Source: Paludibacteraceae bacterium (GTDB lineage: Bacteria; Bacteroidota; Bacteroidia; Bacteroidales; Paludibacteraceae). From it: a stretch of 34,693 nt of DNA. A model generated the notes under the pieces. The model was not told where the DNA came from, did no database searches, and worked only from the letters and a program-made list of their open reading frames with translations. Made by a program: the position numbers and the translations under genes. Below are positions 4,531-11,941 of this stretch, in pieces (within the stretch, counting starts at the first letter, position 1; the number at the start of each line of letters is the position of its first letter). The stretch spans positions 1 to 34,693 of the forward strand of contig JAFSQV010000017.1 in NCBI GenBank assembly GCA_017446455.1. Direction: 5' to 3'.

Positions 4531-7032
4531 TTACGTTGTAATAGTCCCTAATTCTGTACAAATCTGTTGAATTTGTTCAACAGCCTTCCATTTACTTTCC
4601 ATAACTCGTTTGATTTTTTCACTAATGTCCTTGATATTTTCCTTATCATTATCAATTGGCAGTAATAGTTCCTTCCAGCGATCAGCAATGTTCGGTAATG
4701 TAGTATCTATGAAAATCTTATTTGTTGCCTGTAATTGTGTTAGTTGATGCGAAAGTAAATATAATAAATAGTAGGGATTAATTCCATACTCATTATCTTC
4801 TTTTATCACACGTAAAATTAAGATTTCTCGTGTATACAAAGCATTAATATCAAAAGGAGAAATCATGGCAACACTACCTATACGATAACTACCACGTCTA
4901 ACATAGGCAATATCATTTACATGTAAATCCTTTTTATCGCCTTTAATTTTTGTATATATTTCAGTTGTTATTTTAGATGTGGGGTCTTTATATATCTCCC
5001 AGTTTACTACATCCTTAACTCGTATATAGGGAATTTCTCCTTTCCCCTTAAATTCGGCTGGCGGAGATCCATGACCATCAAAAAAGTCCACAATTTTTTC
5101 TTCTATAAGTTTTTGTAGAGGAACTAAATGCAGACCTTTAGACTCTGCAATTTGTTCTATTTCGACTAACTTGTTTTCCCAATAATAACGTGGTACTAAT
5201 ATGTCTTTTCCCCTGACTTCACTTGCATCAACAGAAAAACAATATTTGTTAAAACCCAAAGATGCCTCTTGCAATATATTTGGAATATCATCCCATAAAG
5301 CGGTTTTGTCTACTTTATTTGTTTGATAATTCCACCTATACATCTCTTTTCCTTGGTGGTCATGACCGATTTGCTCTGCAACTGCCATGTTAACAAACTC
5401 TTGCTGAGGACGATTTTTTTGTACTATAATAGCAAGACACTTTGCGTTATTATGTGGTCTAAATGTATTATGTGGTAAATCTATAACCCACATAACATTA
5501 TTATCTTGAAGCATGTATCTCAGGATATATCTCAGACTCGGCGCATGGAAAAAAGTTTCGGGAAGGATTATACCCATACGACCGCCTGACTTCAGTAACT
5601 TCAAGCATCTTTCAATGAATAATATCTGTATTAATTCTTCTTTCTTAAGTTTCGTCGTTTTAGTAAATATTCCTTGTTTGTTTTCCCAAGTATGTGCTAA
5701 ATCAAATTGTTTTAAAATATCCTCTCCGGTCACTTTGATATCCTTTCCAAAAGGAGGATTAGCCAAAAGCACATCAAATGTTCCCAACCGCACGTACTGC
5801 TGAGTCATTTCCTTCCATTTAGTTGGTAAGTCCAATGAATTTTCACAACATATACCTCCCTTTCCATCACCAAGAATGGCCATATATGCCTTTGTCACCT
5901 TACAAAGAAATTCGTCTTTTTCGACTCCTCGTATACATTTAATAGCAGATGAATTTTTTTCTTCAGCTAAGGCGAGTTCATTCCAGCCATAAGCGACAGC
6001 ATCTTTTTCAAGATGATCCCAAATATGCCTTAAACTTTCCACCAAAAAACCTCCAGTTCCGCAAGCTGGATCTATAACCAATTCATTAGGTTTGGGATCA
6101 ATCAATTCTACTAATAACTTAACGACATTTCTTGGGGTAAAGAATTGTCCCTCACCACCTTTTAAAGCTCCATCAATAAAAGTTTCAAAAGCATCAGCAA
6201 TAACGTCGCGTTGACTCTCTATAAGGCAGAAATTTTGCAATTCACCTATCACATAACGCAGACCTTTTGCATCTAATGTTATTTTGTCACTTATCTCTAT
6301 TACCTCACTATATTTTGTTTTAACGCTATCAAATAGACGATGGATTCTCTCTGTTATTATCTCATCGTTCTCGTCTATACCAACCCTGAATTTTACAACA
6401 TCATCAGCACGCGAAAACTTCTCATCATATATTTTGCAGAAAATAATATTGATAAGTTGTTGGGCTATTATCTCATCTCTATTAGTTCCTGTAGCATTTC
6501 CAACTAAAAAACCTCTAATAGACTTAAATACTGATTTTAAATTATGAGTAGGGGCTAAATCTTTCCTCTTTTTTGCGCCGATACTATCTAAACCTTCACC
6601 GAATTTCGGTATATTTGGTATTTCTTTGAATTCAACTCGTCCATCGGCTGTATTGAATTTCTGAATATAAAAACGCTCTTCACCATTAAACCATACTCCA
6701 AGTTGCGCTTTTGAAAGCGTCATATAATTTTCCAGTTGAGTTCGCCCATCACGACGATTTTTCTTTTTACATTCTACAATGATAAATATTGAATCATCTG
6801 TTTTTTCTGTATCGGAAAAAACGGCGATATCTACAGGGTACTCTTTGACCACATCCGACGGACGCACTTTCACGTGAAATTGCGGACGTGTTTGGATATA
6901 CTCTTTCGGGTATCCATAGTCTTCTGCCAAAACGCGCGCAAACACCTGCACTGCGTCTACTTCTTCAGGCGTAGCTTTTACTTGTTGACCGGAAATGTAG
7001 TCAATAATGTAGCCTTCTTTTAATTCTGTCAT
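4531..7032 (-). CDS. Fused nuclease, N6-adenine methylase and specificity protein
   Basis: An 833-residue protein with three parts. Residues 40-125 resemble the HsdR N-terminal PD-(D/E)xK domain: VDIAVF with Asp68, VECKKK with Glu87 and Lys89, then QLENY (Gln99, Tyr103), the QxxxY signature of that group. Residues 270-560 are an HsdM-type methylase: QFFTPR, the S-adenosylmethionine loop DPACGTGGF (319-327) and catalytic NPPF (423-426). From about 630 an HsdS-like recognition domain follows (IPYIRVKDV, then DTTLPNIADRWKELLLPI). Together these suggest an enzyme that recognises, methylates and may cut DNA in one chain, like type IIG or an HsdM-HsdS fusion; no separate HsdR or HsdS gene is in the window. 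The gene is strikingly A+T-rich compared with its neighbours, a sign of transfer. Cutting activity is inferred only. Confidence 0.85.
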   Translation of the reverse strand: MTELKEGYIIDYISGQQVKATPEEVDAVQVFARVLAEDYGYPKEYIQTRPQFHVKVRPSDVVKEYPVDIAVFSDTEKTDDSIFIIVECKKKNRRDGRTQLENYMTLSKAQLGVWFNGEERFYIQKFNTADGRVEFKEIPNIPKFGEGLDSIGAKKRKDLAPTHNLKSVFKSIRGFLVGNATGTNRDEIIAQQLINIIFCKIYDEKFSRADDVVKFRVGIDENDEIITERIHRLFDSVKTKYSEVIEISDKITLDAKGLRYVIGELQNFCLIESQRDVIADAFETFIDGALKGGEGQFFTPRNVVKLLVELIDPKPNELVIDPACGTGGFLVESLRHIWDHLEKDAVAYGWNELALAEEKNSSAIKCIRGVEKDEFLCKVTKAYMAILGDGKGGICCENSLDLPTKWKEMTQQYVRLGTFDVLLANPPFGKDIKVTGEDILKQFDLAHTWENKQGIFTKTTKLKKEELIQILFIERCLKLLKSGGRMGIILPETFFHAPSLRYILRYMLQDNNVMWVIDLPHNTFRPHNNAKCLAIIVQKNRPQQEFVNMAVAEQIGHDHQGKEMYRWNYQTNKVDKTALWDDIPNILQEASLGFNKYCFSVDASEVRGKDILVPRYYWENKLVEIEQIAESKGLHLVPLQKLIEEKIVDFFDGHGSPPAEFKGKGEIPYIRVKDVVNWEIYKDPTSKITTEIYTKIKGDKKDLHVNDIAYVRRGSYRIGSVAMISPFDINALYTREILILRVIKEDNEYGINPYYLLYLLSHQLTQLQATNKIFIDTTLPNIADRWKELLLPIDNDKENIKDISEKIKRVMESKWKAVEQIQQICTELGTITT

Positions 7033-7046
7033 ATGTGTTAGATTTA

Positions 7047-7409
7047 TTATTCAGGTAAACTATGATGCCAACAGCCGTTTTTGTGCAGGCAGTGGATGAG
7101 GTTCTTGGCGTCTTGCGAGCCAAGTTCAGCGGCATGAAGGAGCATGATGTCCGCCTCGTCGAGGGGGACGGTTGTGAGACCGAGGCTGTCGGGCAGGTCG
7201 CCCTGCCATTTCAGGTACGCAGCCGCGCCGGTGATGAACAGGCCGCGCGGGTCCTCGTCCTTATACGCGAGCGCCGCGTAATACGATAAGGAGTCGTGGT
7301 TGTAAAAGACCGCGGAGCTAACCTCTACCGGCTGCTCCTTTTTCGACGTGCACGCGCCCAAAACGAGCGTGCAGGTAATAGCCAAAAGTATAAAATTTAT
7401 ATGCTTCAT
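7047..7409 (-). CDS. Small lipoprotein with Sel1-like tail, 120 aa
   Basis: Start chosen at ATG 7409 because it gives a normal lipoprotein signal: MKHINFILLAITCTLVLGAC with the lipobox Cys at residue 20. The longer frame to 7502 would place coding sequence over the promoter. After the Cys comes a charged linker, then DSLSYYAALAYKDEDPRGLFITGAAAYL and DEADIMLLHAAELGSQDAKNLIHCL, which resemble a Sel1 or tetratricopeptide helical pair. It is probably an outer-membrane or periplasmic lipoprotein of unknown role. It is the first gene of the operon that continues 14 bases later with the methylase-nuclease gene, an odd pairing. Confidence 0.75.
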   Translation of the reverse strand: MKHINFILLAITCTLVLGACTSKKEQPVEVSSAVFYNHDSLSYYAALAYKDEDPRGLFITGAAAYLKWQGDLPDSLGLTTVPLDEADIMLLHAAELGSQDAKNLIHCLHKNGCWHHSLPE

Positions 7410-7471
7410 AAATGGTTCAAATCGTGCTTCAAGAAAAGGGTCGTTTTTTTGAAGCCACACCTTTGCGGGTG

Positions 7472-7502
7472 CAAAGGTACTGCTTTTTTCCCACATACGC
7501 AA
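7472..7502 (-). promoter_or_regulatory. Promoter of the lipoprotein and methylase operon
   Basis: On the minus strand TACCTTTG (7472-7479) follows a TTG (7500-7502) by 20 bases, matching the Bacteroidota -33/-7 pattern. The start codon at 7409 lies about 62 bases downstream. Confidence 0.7.
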
Positions 7503-7843
7503 GAAAAAACGAAAAAAGTTCGGGGGAGTAGCCCCGAAGGTAAGCAGCCACCGGAGGTAAGCACAAAAGGACGCCTGCCGCCAGCCTGCGCTACACCCGC
7601 ATTGAGACCGAGCGGGCGAGCGAGCAAAGCGAGACGCCAGGGCGAACTATGGCGCAGCAGGGGAAACGGGAGAGGGAGCGCCAACGAAGCGCGATAGGTG
7701 ATCACCGCCTACACCGCGAGTCCCCAACACTACAAGCAAAAAAAGCAAGCACCCGAGCGCATAATCGTACACGAAACAATAGAATAAATCTCTATTTTGC
7801 TAAAATTTAACGCTTTACCCTTGCATATTTGCAATTTTTGTAG
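7503..7843. other. Gene-free gap with a G+C-rich core
   Basis: No convincing gene is visible. About 7520-7725 is unusually G+C-rich for intergenic DNA in this genome. It carries CGGGG-GAGTAG-CCCCG (7521-7536), a 17-base-spaced direct repeat CCGAAGGTAAGCA and CCGGAGGTAAGCA (7534 and 7551), and the palindrome GGTGATCACC (7697-7706). A frame is open on the minus strand through much of it, but it is rich in Leu, Pro and Arg and overlaps a promoter, so I do not call it. This could be a structured RNA, a dispersed repeat or a relic at the border of the accessory region. Confidence 0.5.
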
Positions 7844-7851
7844 TACCTTTG
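7821..7851 (+). promoter_or_regulatory. Promoter of glyA
   Basis: TTG (7821-7823), 20 bases, then TACCTTTG (7844-7851). The start codon at 7879 is 27 bases downstream. Confidence 0.8.
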
Positions 7852-7878
7852 CAGCATCATTTGATAAATCATTTTACT

Positions 7879-9159
7879 ATGAATCGTGACACAGAGATTT
7901 TTGACGTCATCCGCCGGGAGCGGGAGCGTCAGACCAAAGGTATCGAACTGATCGCCAGTGAGAACTTCGTGAGTGACCAGGTGATGGAGGCAATGGGCAG
8001 CGTGCTGACCAACAAATACGCCGAGGGCTATCCCGGTCACCGCTACTACGGCGGGTGCGAGGTAGTGGACATCGCGGAGGATATCGCCCGCGACCGTCTC
8101 AAACGCCTCTATGACGCCGAGTACGTGAACGTACAGCCGCACAGCGGTGCGCAAGCGAACATGGCGGTATTCATGGCGTGCCTCAAAGCCGGCGACACCT
8201 TCATGGGCCTCAACCTCAGTCATGGCGGTCACCTCAGTCACGGTTCGGCCGTGAACTTCTCGGGCCTTATGTTCAACGCTATCGGCTACGACCTGGACGA
8301 AGCGACGGGCCGCGTGAACTACGACGACCTGGAGCTCAAAGCCCGCACGCATAAGCCGAAGCTGATCATCGCCGGCGCGAGTGCGTACAGCCGCGAATGG
8401 GACTACGCCCGTATCCGCCGCGTAGCCGATGAGATAGGCGCGATATTCATGGTCGACATGGCCCACCCTGCCGGACTGATCGCAGCCGGCCTACTGGACA
8501 ACCCGCTCAAGCACGCGCATATCGTCACCTCCACCACCCATAAGACCCTGCGCGGTCCGCGCGGCGGTATCATCCTCATGGGCAAGGACTTCGACAATCC
8601 TTGGGGCAAGACCACGCCGAAAGGCGAGATCAAGAAGATGAGTGCGCTGCTCGACTCCGCCGTCTTCCCGGGTACGCAGGGCGGTCCGCTCGAGCACGTG
8701 ATAGCCGCCAAAGCGGTGGCCTTCGGAGAAGCGCTGAGTCCGGAGTTCAAGACCTATCAGCAGCAAGTGAAACGCAATGCCGCCGTGATGGCACAGGCCT
8801 TCATCGACAAGGGCTATAAGGTGATCTCCGGCGGTACGGACAACCACTCGATGCTGATCGACCTGCGCACGAAATTCCCGGACCTGACGGGTAAGGTAGC
8901 GGAGCAAGCGCTCGTGAGCGCCGACATCACGACGAACAAGAACATGGTGCCGTTCGACAGCCGCTCGGCCTTCCAGACCTCCGGTCTGCGCTTCGGAACA
9001 CCGGCTATCACCACCCGCGGTCTGAAAGAAGACCGGATGCCGTGGATCGTAGACCTCATCGACCGCGTGCTACTCGCCCCGACCAGCGAAGCGGTCATCG
9101 CCGCGGTACGCGAAGAAGTGAACCGCGAGATGACGAAACATCCGCTGTTTGCATGGTAA
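7879..9159 (+). CDS. glyA: Serine hydroxymethyltransferase
   Basis: A 426-residue PLP enzyme that converts serine and tetrahydrofolate to glycine and 5,10-methylene-tetrahydrofolate, the main source of one-carbon units. Diagnostic motifs are ELIASENF (23-30), the [16 protein letters not shown] segment (46-61), [10 protein letters not shown] (85-94), the Asp-Met-Ala-His (DMAH) pocket and the PLP lysine in [13 protein letters not shown] (Lys222). I chose ATG 7879 because the promoter lies just upstream; an earlier in-frame ATG at 7849 falls within the promoter's -7 box. The gene stands alone, with a 7-base repeat array and a terminator directly after its stop. Confidence 0.97.
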   Translation: MNRDTEIFDVIRRERERQTKGIELIASENFVSDQVMEAMGSVLTNKYAEGYPGHRYYGGCEVVDIAEDIARDRLKRLYDAEYVNVQPHSGAQANMAVFMACLKAGDTFMGLNLSHGGHLSHGSAVNFSGLMFNAIGYDLDEATGRVNYDDLELKARTHKPKLIIAGASAYSREWDYARIRRVADEIGAIFMVDMAHPAGLIAAGLLDNPLKHAHIVTSTTHKTLRGPRGGIILMGKDFDNPWGKTTPKGEIKKMSALLDSAVFPGTQGGPLEHVIAAKAVAFGEALSPEFKTYQQQVKRNAAVMAQAFIDKGYKVISGGTDNHSMLIDLRTKFPDLTGKVAEQALVSADITTNKNMVPFDSRSAFQTSGLRFGTPAITTRGLKEDRMPWIVDLIDRVLLAPTSEAVIAAVREEVNREMTKHPLFAW

Positions 9160-9160
9160 G

Positions 9161-9251
9161 GTGTACGGTGTAAAGTGTACAGTGTAAGGTGTACGGTGTA
9201 AAGTGTACAGTGTAAAGTGTACGGTGTAAAGTGTAAAGTGTACAGTGTAAA
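9161..9251 (+). repeat. Thirteen tandem heptamers GTGTAVR
   Basis: Exactly 13 units of 7 bases (GTGTACG, GTGTAAA, GTGTACA, GTGTAAG) begin one base after the glyA stop and end four bases before the terminator stem. The same unit appears inside mtaB at 15403-15451. Confidence 0.9.
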
Positions 9252-9254
9252 AAT

Positions 9255-9279
9255 AATCCTCCGCGAATTGCGGAGGATT
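9255..9279. terminator. Bidirectional terminator between glyA and the AraC gene
   Basis: AATCCTCCGC pairs perfectly with GCGGAGGATT around a GAATT loop, with U-rich sequence on either side (TATTTT on plus, TTTTTACACTG on minus). It serves two convergent genes. Confidence 0.9.
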
Positions 9280-9283
9280 TATT

Positions 9284-10141
9284 TTAACTCTTACGTTCTT
9301 TACGGAACTTATTCGGCGTGAGGCCGGTGTGCTTCTTCGTATACTGGCAGAAGAAACTGGCGTTCGGGAACTCCATCTGCTCGGCGATCTTATGAATAGG
9401 CATCGTTGTGTCGCGCAGCAGGTGCTTGAGTTCGGCGATCGTCACGTCCGCAATCCATTCGCTGGCGGACTTACCGCTGCGCTCCTTGCATATCTCCGAC
9501 AGGTACTTGGGCGTGATACCGATCTGCTCGGCATACCATTGCACCTCGCGTTTGTGCGGGTGCTCGCGCAGGAGGTTGGTGAACGTATGGAAGGTATAAT
9601 CGCCGGAGTTAGCCGCCAGACGCGTCACGTTCAGATCATCCGTCGGGATCATATTATCCAAATAATGGAGGATCTCCAAGGTTGCGCCGCGCGCCATGAG
9701 TTTCAGGATCTGGCGACGATAGTCATCCAACGGCTCGCTCATCTGCAAAGTCAGCAGGTGGAAATAGGTCTCGCAGAACTCTTTCGACACCTCGTTGAGT
9801 TGGAACAACGGATGGGCCTTCAGGTACTCCTGTTTCTGCCACCAGAGCGGTTCCACGCGCATCAGTTCGTACATCAACTCCTCGAAGATCTTATTCGGGA
9901 TAGCAAGCTCCAGGAACTCGAAGTCCTCGGAGAACTCGTACGGACCCAGTTCGGTCGCACGGGGAATACGGACGAGCAACTCGTCCTGATTCACGCGCAG
10001 CATCTTGCCGTGAAAGAAAACATCGATGTACCCTTTCTTACAGTACACCATCGTCGTGGATGTCTCAGAAAGGGTCTCTCGGAACTGACGGAAACCTGCT
10101 ACCTCATCGGTCAAGAACAGGTATTCGTTGTGCAAAATCAT
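9284..10141 (-). CDS. AraC-family transcriptional regulator
   Basis: A 285-residue protein with an N-terminal cupin-like sensing region (about 1-150) and a C-terminal AraC double helix-turn-helix. In the last 90 residues, EVQWYAEQIGITPKYLSEICKERSGKSASEWI forms the first motif and MPIHKIAEQMEFPNASFFCQYTKKHTGLTPNKFRK the second, ending in the usual P-x-x-FR. The ligand is unknown. It is the only regulator gene in the core part of the window and is divergent from the DUF4837 lipoprotein gene, so it may control that gene or itself. The start at 10141 is supported by the promoter at 10175-10206. Confidence 0.93.
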   Translation of the reverse strand: MILHNEYLFLTDEVAGFRQFRETLSETSTTMVYCKKGYIDVFFHGKMLRVNQDELLVRIPRATELGPYEFSEDFEFLELAIPNKIFEELMYELMRVEPLWWQKQEYLKAHPLFQLNEVSKEFCETYFHLLTLQMSEPLDDYRRQILKLMARGATLEILHYLDNMIPTDDLNVTRLAANSGDYTFHTFTNLLREHPHKREVQWYAEQIGITPKYLSEICKERSGKSASEWIADVTIAELKHLLRDTTMPIHKIAEQMEFPNASFFCQYTKKHTGLTPNKFRKERKS

Positions 10142-10174
10142 AGTACTTTACGGTATTAATTATCAATTTTGGGG

Positions 10175-10206
10175 CAAAAGTACAACAAAAATCGCATATA
10201 TGCAAA
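10175..10206 (-). promoter_or_regulatory. Promoter of the AraC-family gene
   Basis: On the minus strand TTTG (10203-10206), 20 bases, then TACTTTTG (10175-10182). Both boxes match the Bacteroidota consensus. Confidence 0.8.
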
Positions 10207-10222
10207 TTTTTTAGCAACTTTT

Positions 10223-10253
10223 TTTGTTTTTTTGAGAAATATTTGTAACTTTG
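10223..10253 (+). promoter_or_regulatory. Promoter of the DUF4837 lipoprotein gene
   Basis: TTTG (10223-10226), 19 bases, then TAACTTTG (10246-10253), 21 bases before the ATG at 10275. Confidence 0.8.
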
Positions 10254-10274
10254 CACCCAAATTAGAACAAAGTC

Positions 10275-11306
10275 ATGAAAAAAGCTCTCTTTTATGCGTT
10301 CATCGCATTGGTATGCGTAGCGTGCGGCAAAAACGATCGTTTGCTCACTTCCGCTACGGGTTCTATCTACGAGTGTCTGGTGGTGGCTCCGTCGGGCGAA
10401 GTGTCGAAAGCGGTGAGTCAGACCATGGGGGCGGATATGTACGGCCTGCCGCAGATGGAGCCGGTGTTCTCCGTATCGGGTGTGGCTCCTTCGCAGTTCG
10501 ACGACTTCTTCAAGTCCACACGTAACATCCTGCTCATTGATATCAACGAGCATAAATACACCCAGGTCAAGGCCCAGCAGAGCCGCGACGTATGGTCCAA
10601 GCCGCAGGCGGTGATGCGCATCCAGGCGCCGAGTGCGGAAGCGTTTCTGGCTTTTTGGGCTACCCAGGGCGAAACGATCCGCGAGTGGTTCGTGCGCGAA
10701 GAGTTAGCGCGCCAGATCCGTTTCTATCGCGCGAGTACGAATAAGGAAGCGCGCGCGCACCTGAACAAGCGCGGGTATGACCTATGGGTGCCCGAGGACT
10801 TCATGCTGATCATGGATACGACGCTGATGCTCAACGGACAGGATATCCACGTGCTCTGGACCTGCAACAACAAAGGTCCGATGCGCAAGGACGTGCTCGT
10901 ATATGACTATCCGTATACGGCGCAGGAGCAGTTCTCCGGCGAGTCGATCATCGAGATGCGCAATGAGACAGAAGGCCGGATTATCACCGCGCAAGTGCCG
11001 GGCAGCCATATGGGCACGGAGTACAAGCACTTCCCGCCGGTAAGCCGTCAGGTAGCTGCGCTGCGCGACACGACGGGCGGCTTCTACGGTATCGAGACAC
11101 GGGGTCTATGGAAGATGCTGGACGGCGAAGCGATGGGCGGACCGTTCGTGAGCCTCACGCGTCTCGACCAAGTGAACGGACGCGTCGTCACCGCCGAAGC
11201 GTTCCTCTTCGCCGCCGGACAAAAGAAACGCAATGCGTTGCGGCAGATCGAAGCCATTCTCTATACGCTCGCTATGCCGAATGAAAGCCAGCGCTTTAGG
11301 CCGTAG
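10275..11306 (+). CDS. DUF4837 family lipoprotein
   Basis: A 343-residue exported protein with a lipobox (ALVCVACGK, Cys17). The remainder matches the DUF4837 family of Bacteroidota in length and layout: an early SIYECLVVAPSGEV strand, an RNILLIDI segment and a long C-terminal region with MRNETEGRI and TRGLWKM. Family members are surface or periplasmic proteins of unknown role. The gene runs convergently into pnuC and overlaps its 3' end by 46 bases. Confidence 0.88.
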   Translation: MKKALFYAFIALVCVACGKNDRLLTSATGSIYECLVVAPSGEVSKAVSQTMGADMYGLPQMEPVFSVSGVAPSQFDDFFKSTRNILLIDINEHKYTQVKAQQSRDVWSKPQAVMRIQAPSAEAFLAFWATQGETIREWFVREELARQIRFYRASTNKEARAHLNKRGYDLWVPEDFMLIMDTTLMLNGQDIHVLWTCNNKGPMRKDVLVYDYPYTAQEQFSGESIIEMRNETEGRIITAQVPGSHMGTEYKHFPPVSRQVAALRDTTGGFYGIETRGLWKMLDGEAMGGPFVSLTRLDQVNGRVVTAEAFLFAAGQKKRNALRQIEAILYTLAMPNESQRFRP

Positions 11307-11941
11307 AGGCAGTTCATGCACCAGAAGACATACTGCGCAGCCATGCAGTAGTCGCCGGCGCGCAGCCACAAAGCGACGCTGAGCACATCAATCGCCAACC
11401 AGATAAACCAGTGCTCCCGATAGACGAGAATCATCAGTACCTGTGCCACCAGCGCAGGTACTGTCGTATAGGCGTCTAAGTACGGCTGGGTATCATCCGT
11501 CCAAGTCGCCAACCCCCATCCTACCAAGGCCGACGCACATATTGTCGCCCCGATAATAGAAACCAATACCGCCGGCGTCAATGCCCGCGGCATGACGGTC
11601 TGCGTCTCGGCCTTCATGCGGCTGCGCCACGCGAAGATGCCGTACACCATCGTACCGAAATAGTAGGCATTGATGGCGATCGTGCCGTAGAAACGCTGCG
11701 TCCAGCACAGATAGGTGAACGTCAGTACCTGACCGAAACCGAAGGCATACGTCCATATATTGCCTTGCGCCGCGAGACATACGGAGCAGACACCGAGACA
11801 GCCTGAGATCAGGCTGATAGGGGTTAGGGGGTTAGAGGTTAGAGGGTTAGAGGGTAGAAAGTTTGTCACGCAGTAGGTGACCACTTGTACCAGCAGTCCG
11901 AAAGCGATGAAAGTCCAATCAAAAATTTTACTGCGCGTCAT
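11261..11941 (-). CDS. pnuC: PnuC-type nicotinamide riboside transporter
   Basis: A polytopic inner-membrane protein of about 226 residues whose helices match the PnuC vitamin-transport family (uptake of nicotinamide riboside for NAD, or of a related vitamin precursor). Support comes from the aromatic helices: YAFGFGQVLTFTYLCWTQRFYG, AYYFGTMVYGIFAWR and the C-terminal YREHWFIWLAIDVLSVALWL. In that last motif W and D line the substrate pore in the family. I chose ATG 11941 (MTRSKIFDW), which overlaps the upstream stop by 14 bases. Near residue 30 a 15-base tandem repeat adds SNPLTSNPLT to a loop after the first helix. Its substrate is not shown by the sequence. Confidence 0.88.
   Translation of the reverse strand: MTRSKIFDWTFIAFGLLVQVVTYCVTNFLPSNPLTSNPLTPISLISGCLGVCSVCLAAQGNIWTYAFGFGQVLTFTYLCWTQRFYGTIAINAYYFGTMVYGIFAWRSRMKAETQTVMPRALTPAVLVSIIGATICASALVGWGLATWTDDTQPYLDAYTTVPALVAQVLMILVYREHWFIWLAIDVLSVALWLRAGDYCMAAQYVFWCMNCLYGLKRWLSFGIASV
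11822..11857 (+). repeat. 15-base tandem array inside pnuC (GGTTAG units at 8+7)
   Basis: GGTTAG occurs at 11822, 11830, 11837 and 11845 with a partial at 11853, giving a 15-base period. It codes on the minus strand for the repeated pentapeptide Ser-Asn-Pro-Leu-Thr. Confidence 0.8.

Noticed and set aside
7406-7705. 99-residue minus-strand frame across the G+C-rich gap
   Set aside because: Leu, Pro and Arg-rich low-complexity reading that overlaps a promoter; more likely a by-product of base composition.
7807-8466. 219-residue minus-strand frame opposite glyA
   Set aside because: Antisense shadow of a well-supported gene, with no promoter of its own.
9161-9251. Possible CRISPR array
   Set aside because: The period is only 7 bases with no spacers and no cas genes.
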